Below, piece after piece: positions 1 to 12,520 of a stretch of DNA of 64,000 nt (the stretch's first letter is position 1; each line of letters begins with the position of its first letter). Source of the stretch: Favolaschia claudopus (Eukaryota > Basidiomycota > Agaricomycetes > Agaricales > Mycenaceae); assembly GCA_037176885.1 (NCBI GenBank), contig JAWWNJ010000011.1:2418001-2482000 (forward strand). Direction: 5' to 3'. A program made the position numbers and the translations under genes. The notes beneath the pieces are model-generated. The model searched no databases and had not been told where the DNA came from. It saw only the letters and a program-made list of their open reading frames with translations.

Positions 1-223
1 ACTTAGTCATGTATGGGCCATTCTGATTCGGCCGAAAGTCTTCGACTACATTCGCCCGAAATTGTTGGTCAGCGTTCAACTTCGTCTTACAACCGTCCTC
101 AAACGGTTATTCAGCTCCCATGATGGCCAACTATAAGAACCTTCAAATCTTGCTCTCAAAAGTTCTACAACACCCCACTCGACGCTCCCAACTTCGTTCC
201 CGAAGACATACTTGAGTTTCTGA

Positions 224-1581
<1,358 letters not shown>

Positions 1582-1793
1582 AGATTCACCGGAGGCTTCA
1601 AATGGGTAACGCGCAACAGTGAATGAAAGCGGATGGAATGTTATACAATTTACGTCCATTTTTTGATTGAACTATGCATTGCAATGTTCCGATGATCCAA
1701 TTCAAGTGTAGTTTCAGTGCTCTTGTCTTGTCCCCTGAACGTTGCCCTTGCTTAGGCAGAACTCAAGTGAGAGGAAACATCGTTTGCACCCCT
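1582..1793. other. Short spacer downstream of the OYE gene
   Basis: AT-rich 3' flank of the OYE gene leading to the inverted-repeat element. I see no gene here. Confidence 0.5.
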
Positions 1794-1796
1794 TCA

Positions 1797-1856
1797 GATT
1801 AATCCTTGTTGCTACTTGACGAAAGTTGAGGTTAATCTGTGTTGCTCATTGGCAAA
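1797..1856 (+). repeat. Left terminal inverted repeat of the GATTAATC element
   Basis: Matches the reverse complement of about 4042-4101 over some 55 bases, with a central block of 16 identical bases and a few substitutions and gaps outside it. Confidence 0.65.
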
Positions 1857-1941
1857 GTTTTGTCAAATTAATCTACCCTTTGGTGGGATTAAATCCTACG
1901 ACAAAAAAAAACTCTTGTCTGAACAATACCACCAGTACACC

Positions 1942-2053
1942 CAACATAATCCTGCATCGAAATAATCCCGCGCCCCAACATAATCCGGCGTCGAAATCAT
2001 TCCGCGCCGCAACATAATTCTGGGTCGAAATAATCCCGCACCCGACATGATCC
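1942..2053 (+). repeat. Tandem array of an about 33 bp unit, three copies plus a partial
   Basis: Each unit begins (C/G)CAACATAATCC and ends AATCCCGCGCC or a close variant. Unit starts are about 1942, 1975 and 2009, and a fourth, shortened copy begins about 2042. The array lies in the left subterminal region of the inverted-repeat element. Confidence 0.7.
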
Positions 2054-2656
2054 TTGTGACAAACTTTCGGCACTTTAAGCTAGCCCAAGATTAATCTTGT
2101 GCAGATTAATCTCAGCGAAAATCATTCTGGGTAAATATGATCTTACGCACCATTCTGTTACTGAGCCCGTGCTTCCTGTAGTTGGTTTAAATCAATAAGA
2201 AGGTATCCTCAGCTCAAACACGCACCTGTCTAAGCGAAAGATCTTGAAGGTGATACAGGTGAAGGGTTGGGAAGGTGTGTCGAGAGAGTCTTGCGATCGA
2301 GGCGTTGTTGTGTGTGATTAGATGGCTGGTGGAGCCGATTCGGAAACGGGCAGTGCAAGCAAGCAAGCGGCGGTGGAGAGCCGGCGTGGAATTGGGACCT
2401 CGAGGTTGAGGCACAGAGGGGTTCTTGGAGACACGGGTGCTGCGAGAAGAGGCCGGGATTCTAAGCGCTTGGGAATTGCTTGAGAAATGCTGGACTCGAA
2501 GGAGGACTTGCTTGGATTCGTGTATGTTCGGAGCGGCGGGGCGCAGGCGGCGGGGTGGGGCCAGAGGTAGTATCAAAGGGTAAGATCGACTCGGTCAGTT
2601 TTGTGCGTGGTGGAGTAGTCGTACTTCGAGTTGACTTCGAGGATGTTCGTGGTGCA

Positions 2657-2915
2657 ATCACTGCGCTGTTCCCTCAATTTATTGGGCCGTGAAGTGATTC
2701 GATATTTGCTAAATTTCTTATCTCGTTTCCAGCGGCAATAAATGTTACGTTTCTGGCGCATCACGTGACCGCGAAATTTCCTTATAAGGCGATTCTATCT
2801 CGTTTCCTGACACCAGAAACTCAATATTTATCGGCGCAAGAAGTGAGAAAAGAAATCTAGCAGATATAGTATCACTTCCAGCGCCAAGAAATTGAGGGAA
2901 CGGCGCTGTGAATCG
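2657..2915. repeat. Foldback (hairpin) MITE-like sequence
   Basis: About 115 bp at 2657-2775 is an imperfect inverted copy of about 2797-2912. Shared blocks include GTTCCCTCAATTT near the outer ends, AAGTGAT, and a run resembling TAAATTTCTTATCTC. With about 20 bp between the arms the transcript would fold into a long hairpin. It is nested inside the larger element. Confidence 0.6.
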
Positions 2916-3154
2916 TGGTGGGTGGCAAGCTTGATCGTCACGCGTGACTGAGCTAGGCTTTCGGCCCGGCGGCATGGCATACTGCGCTTGATTTACTGAT
3001 TCCCTCTTTGTCTTCCCCCTGCCAGTGCACCGTCTAACTTTCGCCAAGTCGCACCACTGCAGCTCCAGTCCATGGCTATGGCAGAATGATACCTCCCTAA
3101 AACTTTTCATGCATACTCTTCCGGTCGATGTCGTGGACTCGTTACATCCTTCCC

Positions 3155-3178
3155 AGCCAACTCTTGCAAGAGTTGGCT
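3155..3178. repeat. Perfect 24 bp palindrome
   Basis: The bases AGCCAACTCTTG are followed directly by their exact reverse complement CAAGAGTTGGCT. Nothing around it identifies a function; a cruciform or dimeric binding site is possible. Confidence 0.7.
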
Positions 3179-4041
3179 CGGGCCCCTCAGGGAAGGCTCC
3201 AAATCGGCTTTCAAGGGTGGCATGCCACCTATGTTTGATCTTCACTCGTTTCTACCTGTAGGCTGTCTGGCAATGTTCAACATACTTCCACCTCGTTTAA
3301 TGGACACAGATGGCGCGTTGACTTTACCTTTTCTCTCCTCTTCGTGGACCATACTGACACGCCTTTCCTCAAGATATGTTCCAAGACCCGCTTTGTTTCT
3401 TTCACTGCTGTGAACTCCGCTTAGGTTGAAGTGCTACTCTACCTCTACCTCGTCACTCTACCTACCTGTGATGCTGCTGGTGTGTCCGAATCTCTATTGC
3501 TCCAAATTCGTACTAATGCTCAGATTTTCGACACAGAAATTTTCGATTCATGTCAATTGAGGATGAACTTGCATTACCCGGTGATATCATTCTTTTCCGG
3601 AGATTCAACTGATTAATCCCCTCTCAGTTATCGCATCGGTGGCAGCAAGAACAAATTAAACAATGCCACGCTTGGATTCCAAGGTCGGATTTATAATCCC
3701 AAGGTCAGATTATTTTCGCTGCATGCTGATTTCTTTGCCTTCAATTCTACCATTTAGAAAATTGGGCGGTACGACAGGATACAATCTCAATGGCATGGTA
3801 ATATTTTCCTGCTTACCTCAGATTTAATCCAACGGTCAGATTAATCCGACAGGGATTGAAACTCGGGCCTTAACTGTGGTGATCAATCTCGGCAGGATGA
3901 TTTGGTGTGGGGAGCAGGATTAAATAACATACCTACGAGACAATCTTGCTGATTAATCTCGCGCCCCTCGAGATCATTCACGGTTAGGATTATTTCTGCG
4001 GAGATTAAATCTTGTATTGGAGATTATCGTGTACATTGTAA

Positions 4042-4101
4042 TTTGCCAACGAGCAACAGAGATTAACCTCAACTTTTGTCAATTACCAAATTAGATTAAT
4101 C
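4042..4101 (-). repeat. Right terminal inverted repeat of the GATTAATC element
   Basis: Reverse complement of the left end at 1797-1856, including the shared AAGTTGAGGTTAATCT block when read on the minus strand. Confidence 0.65.
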
Positions 4102-4219
4102 CTATCCACTGATTTCACTGGAGGAAACGTTTCGTGGTCTGACTGTGCCGTGGCCACGAAGCTCCAACACCGCCCCCAAATCTGGACAACTCGGTGAACC
4201 CGACGTTCATCGAATTGCT

Positions 4220-4700
4220 TCAAAATCGCATACCTTCCACCCAAATTTTCAACAGAATTGGTTCTTCCGTTGTGGATCCCGGACGACTAAGTACTGCCAA
4301 GAAGGTCAAGCTCGTCCTCCAATCCGTAGGCGGTCGGACTGTTCCATGTCTTGAGCAGCATTGCGCCATATGCGGCGTCGTTATCCCAGTCTAATCCAAA
4401 CCCTTGGTTCTCTTGTTTGCATATACGCTCCGCTAAAGCGCTGACGTTGTACGGAGCGGGGATTTGACAGACGTCAACTCGCCCGATGTTGGGATTGGCC
4501 GCAACGACTGGTTCCTTTACCGCTATCAACGCTTCCTGAGTATCATCATAGAGCTGATAGTAGACTTTAAAACAATTTGAGTCGGAAGAATCAAAGGTCT
4601 CGTAAAACGGAGCTGCACACATACCGAATACGGGGGTCCGATGTGAAGTGACGCTTCGTTTCTCTGGTTCATCGAATCCGTCATAGTGAAGCAAAGCCGG
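4220..4700 (-). pseudogene. Decayed tandem copy of the unknown protein at 4750-5158
   Basis: Same protein as its upstream neighbour: it has YYQLYDD, IGRVDVCQIPAP, LAERICKQEN, LDWDNDAAYG and TWNSPTAY in the same order, and a matching intron before the YYQ block. Where the neighbour starts with Met, this copy has no ATG at the equivalent spot. Its C-terminal RPGST segment is out of frame behind a TAG at about 4287, four bases off register. I therefore read it as a duplicate that has lost its start and its C-terminal frame, although a short functional product cannot be excluded. Confidence 0.6.
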
Positions 4701-4749
4701 CAATTCTGCCCAGAATTCCTCAGCCAAAAATCAGGACTGGCCTGTACAC

Positions 4750-5158
4750 TCACTCACCTTCATACCAGAGTTTCAGAAGGACGGGTTCTTGAGGTGTAGC
4801 TCCCGGACGACCAGGAATGAACAGATTCACTTCGTCATCCAGATTATAGGCGGTAGAGCTATTCCAAGCCTTCAGCACCATTCCTCCATATGCATCGTCG
4901 TTATCCCAGTCTATTCCCCAGGGTCGGTTTTCTTGTTTGCAGATACGCTCTGCCAAGGTTCCGATAGTGTGTGGAGCTGGGATACGAGTCACATCGACTC
5001 GTCCGATGTTGGAATTGTTTCTGACGACTGGCTGCCTGATCGATAACAGCTCCTTCTTGTCGTCGTCGTAAACCTGGTAGTAAACTATCGTATCGTCAAT
5101 TTCAGGAGATTCATCGGTTTGATGCGGAGGGAAAGGACTCACTGAATACAGGAGGCAT
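4750..5158 (-). CDS. Unknown small protein (116 aa, two exons)
   Basis: Exon 1 is 5158-5143 and exon 2 is 5084-4750, with a canonical GTGAGT...TAG intron; the join keeps frame and gives 116 residues. The protein starts MPPVFIYYQVYDDD. It contains NIGRVDVTRIPAP, LAERICKQEN and a WDNDDAYGGMVLKAWNSSTAYNLDDEV segment, and ends LLKLWYEGE. There is no signal peptide or membrane span. I do not recognise the family; the acidic, aromatic-rich short domain resembles other uncharacterised basidiomycete proteins. A decayed paralogue lies directly downstream, so the locus arose by tandem duplication. A GTGAGT right at the stop could be a further donor, in which case the protein would be longer. Confidence 0.6.
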
Positions 5159-5752
5159 ACCAGTACCCTGTAGAAGCAATATCGATTTCGTGGGGGAAGG
5201 AATGAGAGTGGGGCTATCTTGAATGATCTAGGCGCCTTGCGACAATTTTAGAGTAGAGCACTGCGCACGGACCAAGTGACTTTTAAGCTTGACATGCTCG
5301 AAGTTAAAAGACGCGACCCACCGGCGGCAAAGGCCGCAAGTAGAGTTCAGTTAGCTAGCCATCGCCACCGTGACCACAGTTTCCGGTACAGAGAATCGGA
5401 GCGAGTCGGAAACAAGCGAGAGAACAAGATGAACATTGAACATTGAACATTGAAGGTGAGAAACAAGGCAGGAAATGACACGTCCCAGGTTCCGTGATCC
5501 TGGGAAATCAATGCCCTATAATTGATCCGTCGGCTTACTCCAGGCTTCCCCTCCCACCACCATCATCGCAAAATACTTATGGCTCGAGAATCCCTCGTTT
5601 TCCCAAAATCTGGTTCAAAAGGCTTCTCTTCATAACGCGACAATGTAACCAATCAATTGTCTGTCTAATCCAAACGGCGCATGCCACGGCGGCGGCATAA
5701 CGGTATACAGTAAGTAATGCCACACAGCGACATCCATCAGGCTCCCCGTACC
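5159..5752. other. Spacer without a recognisable gene
   Basis: Intergenic sequence between the unknown gene (divergent promoter side) and the 3' end of the aldo-keto reductase. An ATTGAAC triplication lies near 5430-5455. I see no convincing coding region. Confidence 0.5.
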
Positions 5753-7205
5753 TCAACTCAACTCCGCTGTATCCTGGAACAAATTGTGCATCATGATATC
5801 GGGGTACCGATTTCCTGGCAACGCATGCGTCGTCAAATCGCGGATAGTCTGCACATCGGCGGAAGAAAGTTGAAGGCGCGTGGCGGCGAAATTTTCGAGG
5901 AGGTAATGCGCTCGCTTGGTTCCGGGGATGGGAATCTGAATTCGAGGTAAGATTGAGTCCTCATCCACACCAGAGATGACAGAAATCCAAGCAGGAATAT
6001 AATATATTCCAAATGGAAGGAAGAAGAACAAGAACACGCACGACATCTTCGCCCTGGGCGAGCAACCACGCAAGTGTCACTTGCCCCGCCGTGGCTGGGT
6101 TATTATCGATCGTATATCTTCCTCCTATGGTTTTCAGCTCGTCGCAGAGCTGGAGGATTTTCGGGAAGTTTTCCGCCGAGAAGCTGACAGTGTGTGTGCC
6201 AGTGAATCAATAAATAATCTGGTCAATTCAAATTTCACGGAGGACGCACCGAGGGAAAATCTTCCTCAAATCGCCCTCTTCAAAGTCGTCTGGGGATCTC
6301 TATCATCGAAAGTAAGTAAGTACATACCGTGCATTCACCACTCAAGCCAGGTAACGCACGTATTGCCCAGTCAACACACCCCGTCCAAGCGGCGAATACG
6401 CAACGATCTTCACACCTAGCTCGCGTGCGGTTTTCAGCACTCCGCCCGCGAGATTGGGATCTTCGATTTCGAGGGAGAAGGGTGAGTATTCCATTTGGAT
6501 TGCAGCGATGGGGTGCACGGCGTGGGCGCGCCGCAGCGTCATAGCGGAGACTTCTGAGAGGCCGATGTGTTTGACTTTTCCTGCTTTCACGAGCTCAGCC
6601 ATGGCGCCGATGGTGTGCTGTAGAATGATGGAGGCAATGAACGAGTTAAGATGATCGGACGCTGATGCAAATTCGACCGCGTACCTCGATCGGAGTATCA
6701 GGATTCGTACGCTGAAGTATCGTGAGTCAATCTTGAATTCAAAACGGGGGGAGGAAAACTGACATGAAGATAATACAAATCAATATAATCCACCCCAAGC
6801 CTCCTTAGATTATTCTCTACCGCCTCCTTCACATACTCCGGACTCCCATCGGCGGCAAAGTCAGGGAGCTTCAGCCCGAACTTCGTGCACAAGAAGATCT
6901 CCGAGCGTTTTCCGGTCCGTTTGAACCACTGGCCAATGAGGTCCTCCGAGTCGCCGTATACATCGGAGGTATCCCAGAAGGTGCAGCCGGCGGCGTAGGC
7001 GGCGTCGAGGACCTACATTAATTAAGAGGATTTGGAGTGAGTATTTGTTGTGGCGAGGTGGAGCTCGAGCTTGAAGGATACTTACTTTGAGCCGTTCCTG
7101 GTCTGAATCGACTTTGCCATACCACGTTGAGATTCCCATGATGCCGAAGCCGATGGCGGGGAAAGTCGAGTTTCCGATTTTACGGGTTGCGATCGCGGAG
7201 GGCAT
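5753..7205 (-). CDS. Aldo-keto reductase (AKR13-like, seven exons)
   Basis: NADPH-dependent carbonyl reductase of the AKR superfamily, cytosolic TIM barrel. Exons read on the minus strand are 7205-7086, 7012-6764, 6711-6685, 6617-6360 and three more down to the TGA at 5753-5755; every join I checked keeps frame. The catalytic tetrad is visible: Asp and Tyr in FWDTSDVYG, Lys in LCTKFG, His in DLYYLHR. Further family marks are [32 protein letters not shown] and the cofactor-binding IPIPGTKR. The start [11 protein letters not shown] is the first ATG, with a TATA-like box about 45 bp upstream. It lies between the OYE and the P450 and could reduce a ketone or aldehyde intermediate, but that link is inference. 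Confidence 0.9.
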
Positions 7206-7250
7206 GATTTTCTTGGGCAGGCCCGGCAGGGACTGCTCCCCAACAATAAT

Positions 7251-7258
7251 ATTTATAT
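7251..7258 (-). promoter_or_regulatory. TATA-like box of the aldo-keto reductase
   Basis: Reads ATATAAAT on the minus strand, about 45 bp before the ATG at 7205. Confidence 0.4.
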
Positions 7259-8108
7259 GCGATGGGTCATCGATTTAATGAGCCGACTTTCCGAGTCTCG
7301 CTGCGTACTCAGCGAATGGAAATCTATTTGCAATCGAGCTGACAAGAAACGGACTGGAAAAATCATCAATCATCTAATCGTCGTAAAGTTGGTTGATAAG
7401 CGGGTTGCGCCGAGTTATCTCGCCGAACTTGGGCCGATTTATCTAATCTGGTAGATCAGGGATCAGACTCAAGTTATGTTGCCGATTGAGAGAGCGAAGA
7501 TGGTTGATAAGCACGTTTCAGAAGAGTTGACTGCCTTCCATTTCGCTTCCCTTTGCTAAAAATTTTGGTACTGGCAGGTTTTAAGTTTACTAGAATAATT
7601 GAACCGTGAGAGTTTCGGCTTCGAGCTGATTTGTTCACAAACAGCCGAACAACACGAAGGATTGTGCCGTTTTACGCTAGTTAGGAGTTGCCTGTATCTG
7701 TTTGAGGTCGAGTAACGCATGATCATGGTTCCGAGCATGTTCCGATTCGGAGGACCGAATCTGAAATCCAGATTCTATTTTATAATTTAAATTCAATGGC
7801 AGGCTAACTAGGCGAGTAGAATTCCCCTCGTCATCACCTGTTGGCCCCACAGAGGACTCAGACTGTAAGGCGTGGAAGCTTCTTCAATGTTCGGCTTCTG
7901 AGTTTATGCATATGATCAAGTTTGTAACCATAAGTATACTTACAGCAGCGCCGTTCTTACTGGCATTGTGGATGCTAGTGTCTAGGATACTTCATTGAAG
8001 TTCATTTGGCTACAAGTAACATCCGGTCGGACGTCTAACGCCGCATCTACGGCACATTCCTCCTGCCAGCGATCATTTCATCTGAGGATTAGCTCGTGCC
8101 CGGCGCTC
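7259..8108. other. Intergenic region between divergent genes
   Basis: About 850 bp shared by the divergently transcribed aldo-keto reductase and secreted-protein genes. Several short ORFs but none with recognisable coding character; presumably both promoters. Confidence 0.5.
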
Positions 8109-8116
8109 TATATAAG
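8109..8116 (+). promoter_or_regulatory. TATA box of the secreted-protein gene
   Basis: TATATAAG, 61 bp before the ATG at 8170. Confidence 0.5.
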
Positions 8117-8169
8117 CTAGGGCCAAAACCCTTGCATTGACACCCACCTCCCTCATCGCCCCGCCACCA

Positions 8170-9073
8170 ATGCGGTTCCTCCTCCTACTCTTCTGCAGCT
8201 TTGCCACGGCAATCTCAAGCGTCGCTGCCTCGACGCCGCAACAAATTATCGACACATTCAGCAATCTCACAAGCCAGGCCGTCGCCATCATACCGAAATT
8301 GCAAAGATTGTACGATCCAAACGTTCAGGCTACTGAACAGGATGTTCAAGTAAGCTAAGCCAATATACTCGCAAGAATTCTTGTGATTGATTGAGGATTT
8401 GATCACGCTGGACAATAGGGAAGCAAAATGCCTCTTGACGCCTTGGAAGTGCAATACATCAAGTTCGCGGCCGATGTCGTGAGTATCGAAGTCATTCAAT
8501 TTAGACTTGGATTCAGATAAAGTAACCAACCACCTTGATCAATAGGTCTCCACCCCGGCTGCGAATCTAAATACGACTACCACCGACGCGCTTTCGAATG
8601 CCGCGCAAGAGGTTCAATATGTTTTCCTCCGTCTCCCTTAGACGCTGCTGAAATCTTTCTTCGGTAGCACAGCAAAGCATTTTCTGATATGGGGGTCGCA
8701 GTAAGATCTTTCAAATTATACTCCAATATTGTGATGGGCCCGGCCACTCACTCGTCGTTCTATTTACTTATGATAGCTCGCTCGCGGCTTGCCTACTTAC
8801 GAAAAATATGGCCACGACCTCTACGTCGCCGGCTGTAAAGATGGTGTCACTATCGGACTGGATGCCCTCGTGAGTTCTGTCTAACTTTCGAATTAATATT
8901 CTTATATGGTACGTATACTTACAACGATACAGATCATATTCACCGCCTTAGGGCTCAAATTTCCCGGTGCGATAACTACTTTGGTGGTGCAGGGTATTTT
9001 AGAGGTAGTCCGTGTTCCACTTGGGGAGTTGAGGGCTGCGGAATGTTTCGTGCCTGTGATACCACCATTGTGA
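8170..9073 (+). CDS. Small secreted protein, unknown (six exons, 190 aa)
   Basis: Five introns, all phase 0 with GT-AG ends (for example 8350-8418), join an ORF from ATG 8170 to TGA 9071-9073. Residues 1-20 are a clear signal peptide (MRFLLLLFCSFATAISSVAA). The mature part is mostly amphipathic helix with alternating hydrophobic and polar residues, a Thr-rich stretch (NLNTTTTDALS) and only two cysteines (AGCKDG and AECFV). It ends in a hydrophobic segment. It resembles small helical secreted surface proteins of basidiomycetes, of which HsbA-like proteins are one type, but no diagnostic motif lets me name the family. The upstream ATG at 8137 would remove the signal peptide from the N-terminus, so 8170 is preferred. 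Confidence 0.7.
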
Positions 9074-10272
9074 TAAAGGCATTAGTTGAATAAATCTGGT
9101 TGACTCGACTCTACCCAATATCATTGTTTTACTAGTTTGATTTTCCACCGAGTAGACGTAGCAAGGATACCTCATGCATGAGGCTGTATATGCTCCCTTA
9201 GAGTGAGAAGGGTTAGGTTACAGTCAGTCAGCGTGGCTTTAATGAGATGAGATAGAGAGCATGCGGCGGCGACTGACAGACTGTGGATGAATGGAGAGAG
9301 TATCAGTATTCGCTGCGAAGGTATCGTCGACAATTTGAGCTGTGACGAATACTTTGGGAGAAGATCTAGGGCGGCAGCCTGTTACTTGATACAACTATCG
9401 GGAAGATACTGTATGTAAAAAGATTTAAACGCACCGTCCACCAACAAAGGCTCCTCGGGAATCGAACCCAAGATGACACATGCGAAAAGGCGTGGGGATG
9501 TAATCATCGTCGAAACTGAAACTGAACAGAGCCTTCATGAAGTTTCTTCGGAGTGCGTCACACCAGAGCCAAAAGAGAGTCGAACAGAAGTCGAAGAAGA
9601 ACACCAAGTTAATTAGTAGATCTAGAGTCAGACCCGAAAGACAGAGGAGTGTCGATATGAATTATAATATCGCGCCAAATGGCAGCATTACAAACATTTG
9701 TTCTGCTGGGTCAAGGAAGAGTACAGACGCAAGGCCAGACATGGAAGTTTAGGGCAAGAGAGGAGCTCGAGGAACACTGCCATGTGGAACACGATGGCGG
9801 TTGATGCATCACTGATCAAAATGATCTGTTGCATCTTGAGAATACTGTAAGTGTAAGTCGAACGTGAGTCCACACCCTGACTTTGACTCGGTAATGAGAA
9901 GATAAAGCAAAAAAAAAGTCCAGCTACTTGAGCAGCAGACAACAGTTGTACAAATGCAAATCGCATTCCAATGACCGTTCAGAGCTCGACGAATTCGGAA
10001 TTGTGGGGTATTAGAATCCATGAAGCAAAAGACATAGTATTCATGACCAAAGAAGAATCTTGCTCGAGAGTTGGGCCTGTACAGGAACACGCAAACAATC
10101 TTTCAACTGGATGATCTGAATTAACCAACGATCCACAGCCCGGGCCGAGTGGTCCGTGATCAATGATGGCAACCATCAATGCCATGGCAACCCTCTTTCC
10201 GCCGCAGCCACTTTGCAGAGCTTTGCCGCCATTGACGCTGGGTAGTACGGGCTCCAGGTGAGGGTATGAGTC
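9074..10272. other. 1.2 kb spacer, nothing clearly coding
   Basis: Contains short overlapping ORFs without homology that I can see, and on the minus strand near 9450-9470 a tRNA B-box-like GGTTCGATTCCCGAGG (see rejected list). No gene is supported. Confidence 0.5.
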
Positions 10273-12437
10273 TCAATTGCTTGTCATGTACTGCCCCACT
10301 CGCAGCGGTACATCATACCCTTCCTCCCCAACGACTTTCGGTCTCAGCAGAATATTTCTCTCCCTTCCAATCGCGGTATCCGGACCCTTCGGAAACTCGA
10401 ATGTGAAGTAACGGACGAGGACGGAAAGTGCTATCTTGAGCTCCATCACGGCGAACGTCTAGGTGCGTATGAACGATATTCACTTCTGTCTCCTTCGCTG
10501 ACAACGAACCCACCTTTCCAGGACATATCCTCGCCCCATCGGAAAACGAGAGAAGATGTCGGTACCCCTTGATGTCCTGCGCTCCAAGCTTTCGTTCTCT
10601 GACACCCTTCAAGTTCATTCCTCCCCTAGTTGTCGTACCAACGAGCCACCGCTCTGGCATGAATTTCTTCGAGTCTCTCCCCCAATATGCCTCCGCACTG
10701 TTGATACATTGCACCGCCAGCACAACCGTCGTACCTCGCTTCACGAACACCGAATTCAGCACTTTGCCGTTAGCGTCACGGATGGGTTGGCTGAGTGGGA
10801 GGACGTCATCTTGAGCGGCCTGGAATACAGGTATGTTATCGTGTGAGTGATTGGTTCATGGGCGCTCACCATACGATACAGATCCCCGAGGGGCGGATGA
10901 AGACGCAGTATTTCGGATGCAAAAGCATCGAGGTACGTTTCTTGGTTATTGAGCTCTTCCCACGTCGGATCACGACCGAGTTTCAGAAGCTCTTCCCGTA
11001 GGCGGGTCTGAATGGCGGGATTGCGGGCGAGCTCGATGAGGGACCACTAGGTGATTTCGCTCTGTGTGAACCCATGCCTTGTCGCAGAGAAAAGACTGAC
11101 CGTGAAGCTCACTTTCGCTGCCCATTAGCCAGATACTTAGAAAGAACAGTATACTTACTTGCAGTCGACTCGTATCCGGCGAGGAGGAGAAGATTTATCT
11201 GGGGACCTCGGAACATTGGTACGGTGTGTCACTTCATGCGGCGTCTTACCTGCGAAGTGACCTCATCCGCCTTGATCTTTTCAGCATTCGCCGACTTCGC
11301 TGTATCCAACATCGAATCAGTCTCACAGCACTTTTAAATTCGAATCCCAAGCCCACGCACCCAATAACCCAATCACACTCTTATCCGCACTCAACGCCTC
11401 CCTACTCATCCTCCTCGCATTTCCAAGAAACTCCTCTCCCAGCTGCTGCATCGTCTCCGTCAGCTGGTTCATCATCCTTCTCCGTCTCGTCGGGATTCTG
11501 TTGAACAGGGGTACAGCTACGGAGAGGACAGCGATGCAGGTTTCGAAGAAGGTTGTGCGGCCGAGGGATTCGAAAGCGGAGGTAATGGCTGTGGTATGCC
11601 CGGAGAGGGTGTTGAAGGCGTGGGAGAAGCCTGCGAGGCCGATTGTGTCGAGCCTTTGGAGGATGAGGATGGGTGAGTGCGATTTGATCTGATTCTTGTT
11701 GATCGGGAGATTGGCTCACGATATATGGTTCATCCTACAGGTTCAATTTAGCCATGGATCCTGAGATTCAAATGATTCAACTCACCACCGCTGTACCTCA
11801 ATTATCTTAGTTTCGGCAGGTTCATTCTCGATCATCGTGTCCCAGGCTGCCTTAGTCTGATACCGGTGTTTTTCGTCGGCGAAAAGTAAGATAGAAAGGC
11901 ACCCCACCTTGTACGCCGACTCAAAAAATATTGGCATCAAGTCTTTGACGGCGTTACTGGTAAATGCCTGGTTTAGTGTCTTTCTCTGTCTTTGTTCAAA
12001 TGGTCTCATCAGAACTCCGCCACTTTGATTCGCAAAAGTCGTCACTCCACCCACCTGGTATACTCATCCCCCTCCGCAGTAAACAGCCCTTTGCCCAGCA
12101 ACTCCTCCTGAAAACTCTTCGCCGCAGGCGGGCGCACATACCCATACGGCTCCTTCCCAATCAAATGGGCCAATGCCTTGGGATCACCGATGACCAACCA
12201 TTTCGAGCCCAGTATAGCTGGTACGGTGAACGCCAAACCATATCGCGCCGCCCACTCTTCGCAGATGTCCCCTGAATCGACGCTCATCATTGTGGGGACG
12301 AGCCCGAAGAGGGGATTGTTGCTTGGAGGGCCGCGAAGCTGAGGGGTGCGGTGGCCACGGTCGAGGGCATAGTGGTAGGCAAGGTAGATGAAGGCGATGC
12401 ATGCGAGGACGATGTCGGTTAGTGGTGCGTCGGGCAT
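10273..12437 (-). CDS. Cytochrome P450, microsomal (about ten exons, one doubtful junction)
   Basis: Membrane-anchored haem monooxygenase. The N-terminus MPDAPLTDIVLACIAFIYLAY is a signal anchor, followed by a Pro/Gly hinge (LRGPPSNNPLFG). Family motifs in order: the C-helix region (FEQRQRKTLNQAF), I-helix AGYEST, ExxR as EILR in FASEILRLHPP, PERW, and haem-binding FSDGARICPGK with the ligand Cys. Introns inferred from GT-AG ends remove in-frame stops everywhere except after AGYEST. There, about 11045-11170, the only good donor (GTAAGT) is in a phase no AG acceptor matches, and an in-frame TAG precedes WSLIELARNP. Stop TGA is at 10273-10275. The gene diverges from the prenyltransferase next door. 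The product may be non-functional if the junction is really broken. Confidence 0.85.
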
Positions 12438-12512
12438 GGTCGGTCGGAGTGAAATTTCGGTTCGATGGTGATAAACAGCAGATTGTTTAGACGATGGCGA
12501 GTTTATGTGCGG

Positions 12513-12520
12513 TTTTTATA
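12513..12520 (-). promoter_or_regulatory. TATA box of the P450 gene
   Basis: TATAAAAA on the minus strand, about 76 bp before the ATG at 12437. Confidence 0.45.

Larger units (their letters stand above)
1794..4102. mobile_element. 2.3 kb inverted-repeat DNA element with GATTAATC-rich ends, no transposase
   Basis: The outer about 55 bp on the left (about 1797-1856) is repeated in inverted orientation on the right (about 4042-4101): both contain AAGTTGAGGTTAATCT followed by TGTTGCTC and TTGGCAAA. Inward from each end run many degenerate GATTAATC, TAATCC and ATTAAATC motifs (to about 2150 on the left, from about 3650 on the right). Clustered subterminal motifs like these often bind a transposase. 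The central 1.5 kb has only short unconvincing ORFs and a nested foldback sequence. I could not find a clean target-site duplication. A non-autonomous TIR transposon is the best reading; a degenerate foldback element is the alternative. Confidence 0.6.

Noticed and set aside
2745..3245. 166-codon minus-strand ORF inside the inverted-repeat element
   Set aside because: Overlaps the foldback arms and the palindrome, no known domain, no transposase signature.
9440..9540. tRNA gene on the minus strand (GGTTCGATTCCCGAGG B-box-like, with AGGCTCT/GGAGCCT ends that could pair)
   Set aside because: No D-arm with the GG pair and no five-base anticodon stem with seven-base loop can be formed between the two ends. 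It may be a tRNA fragment at best.
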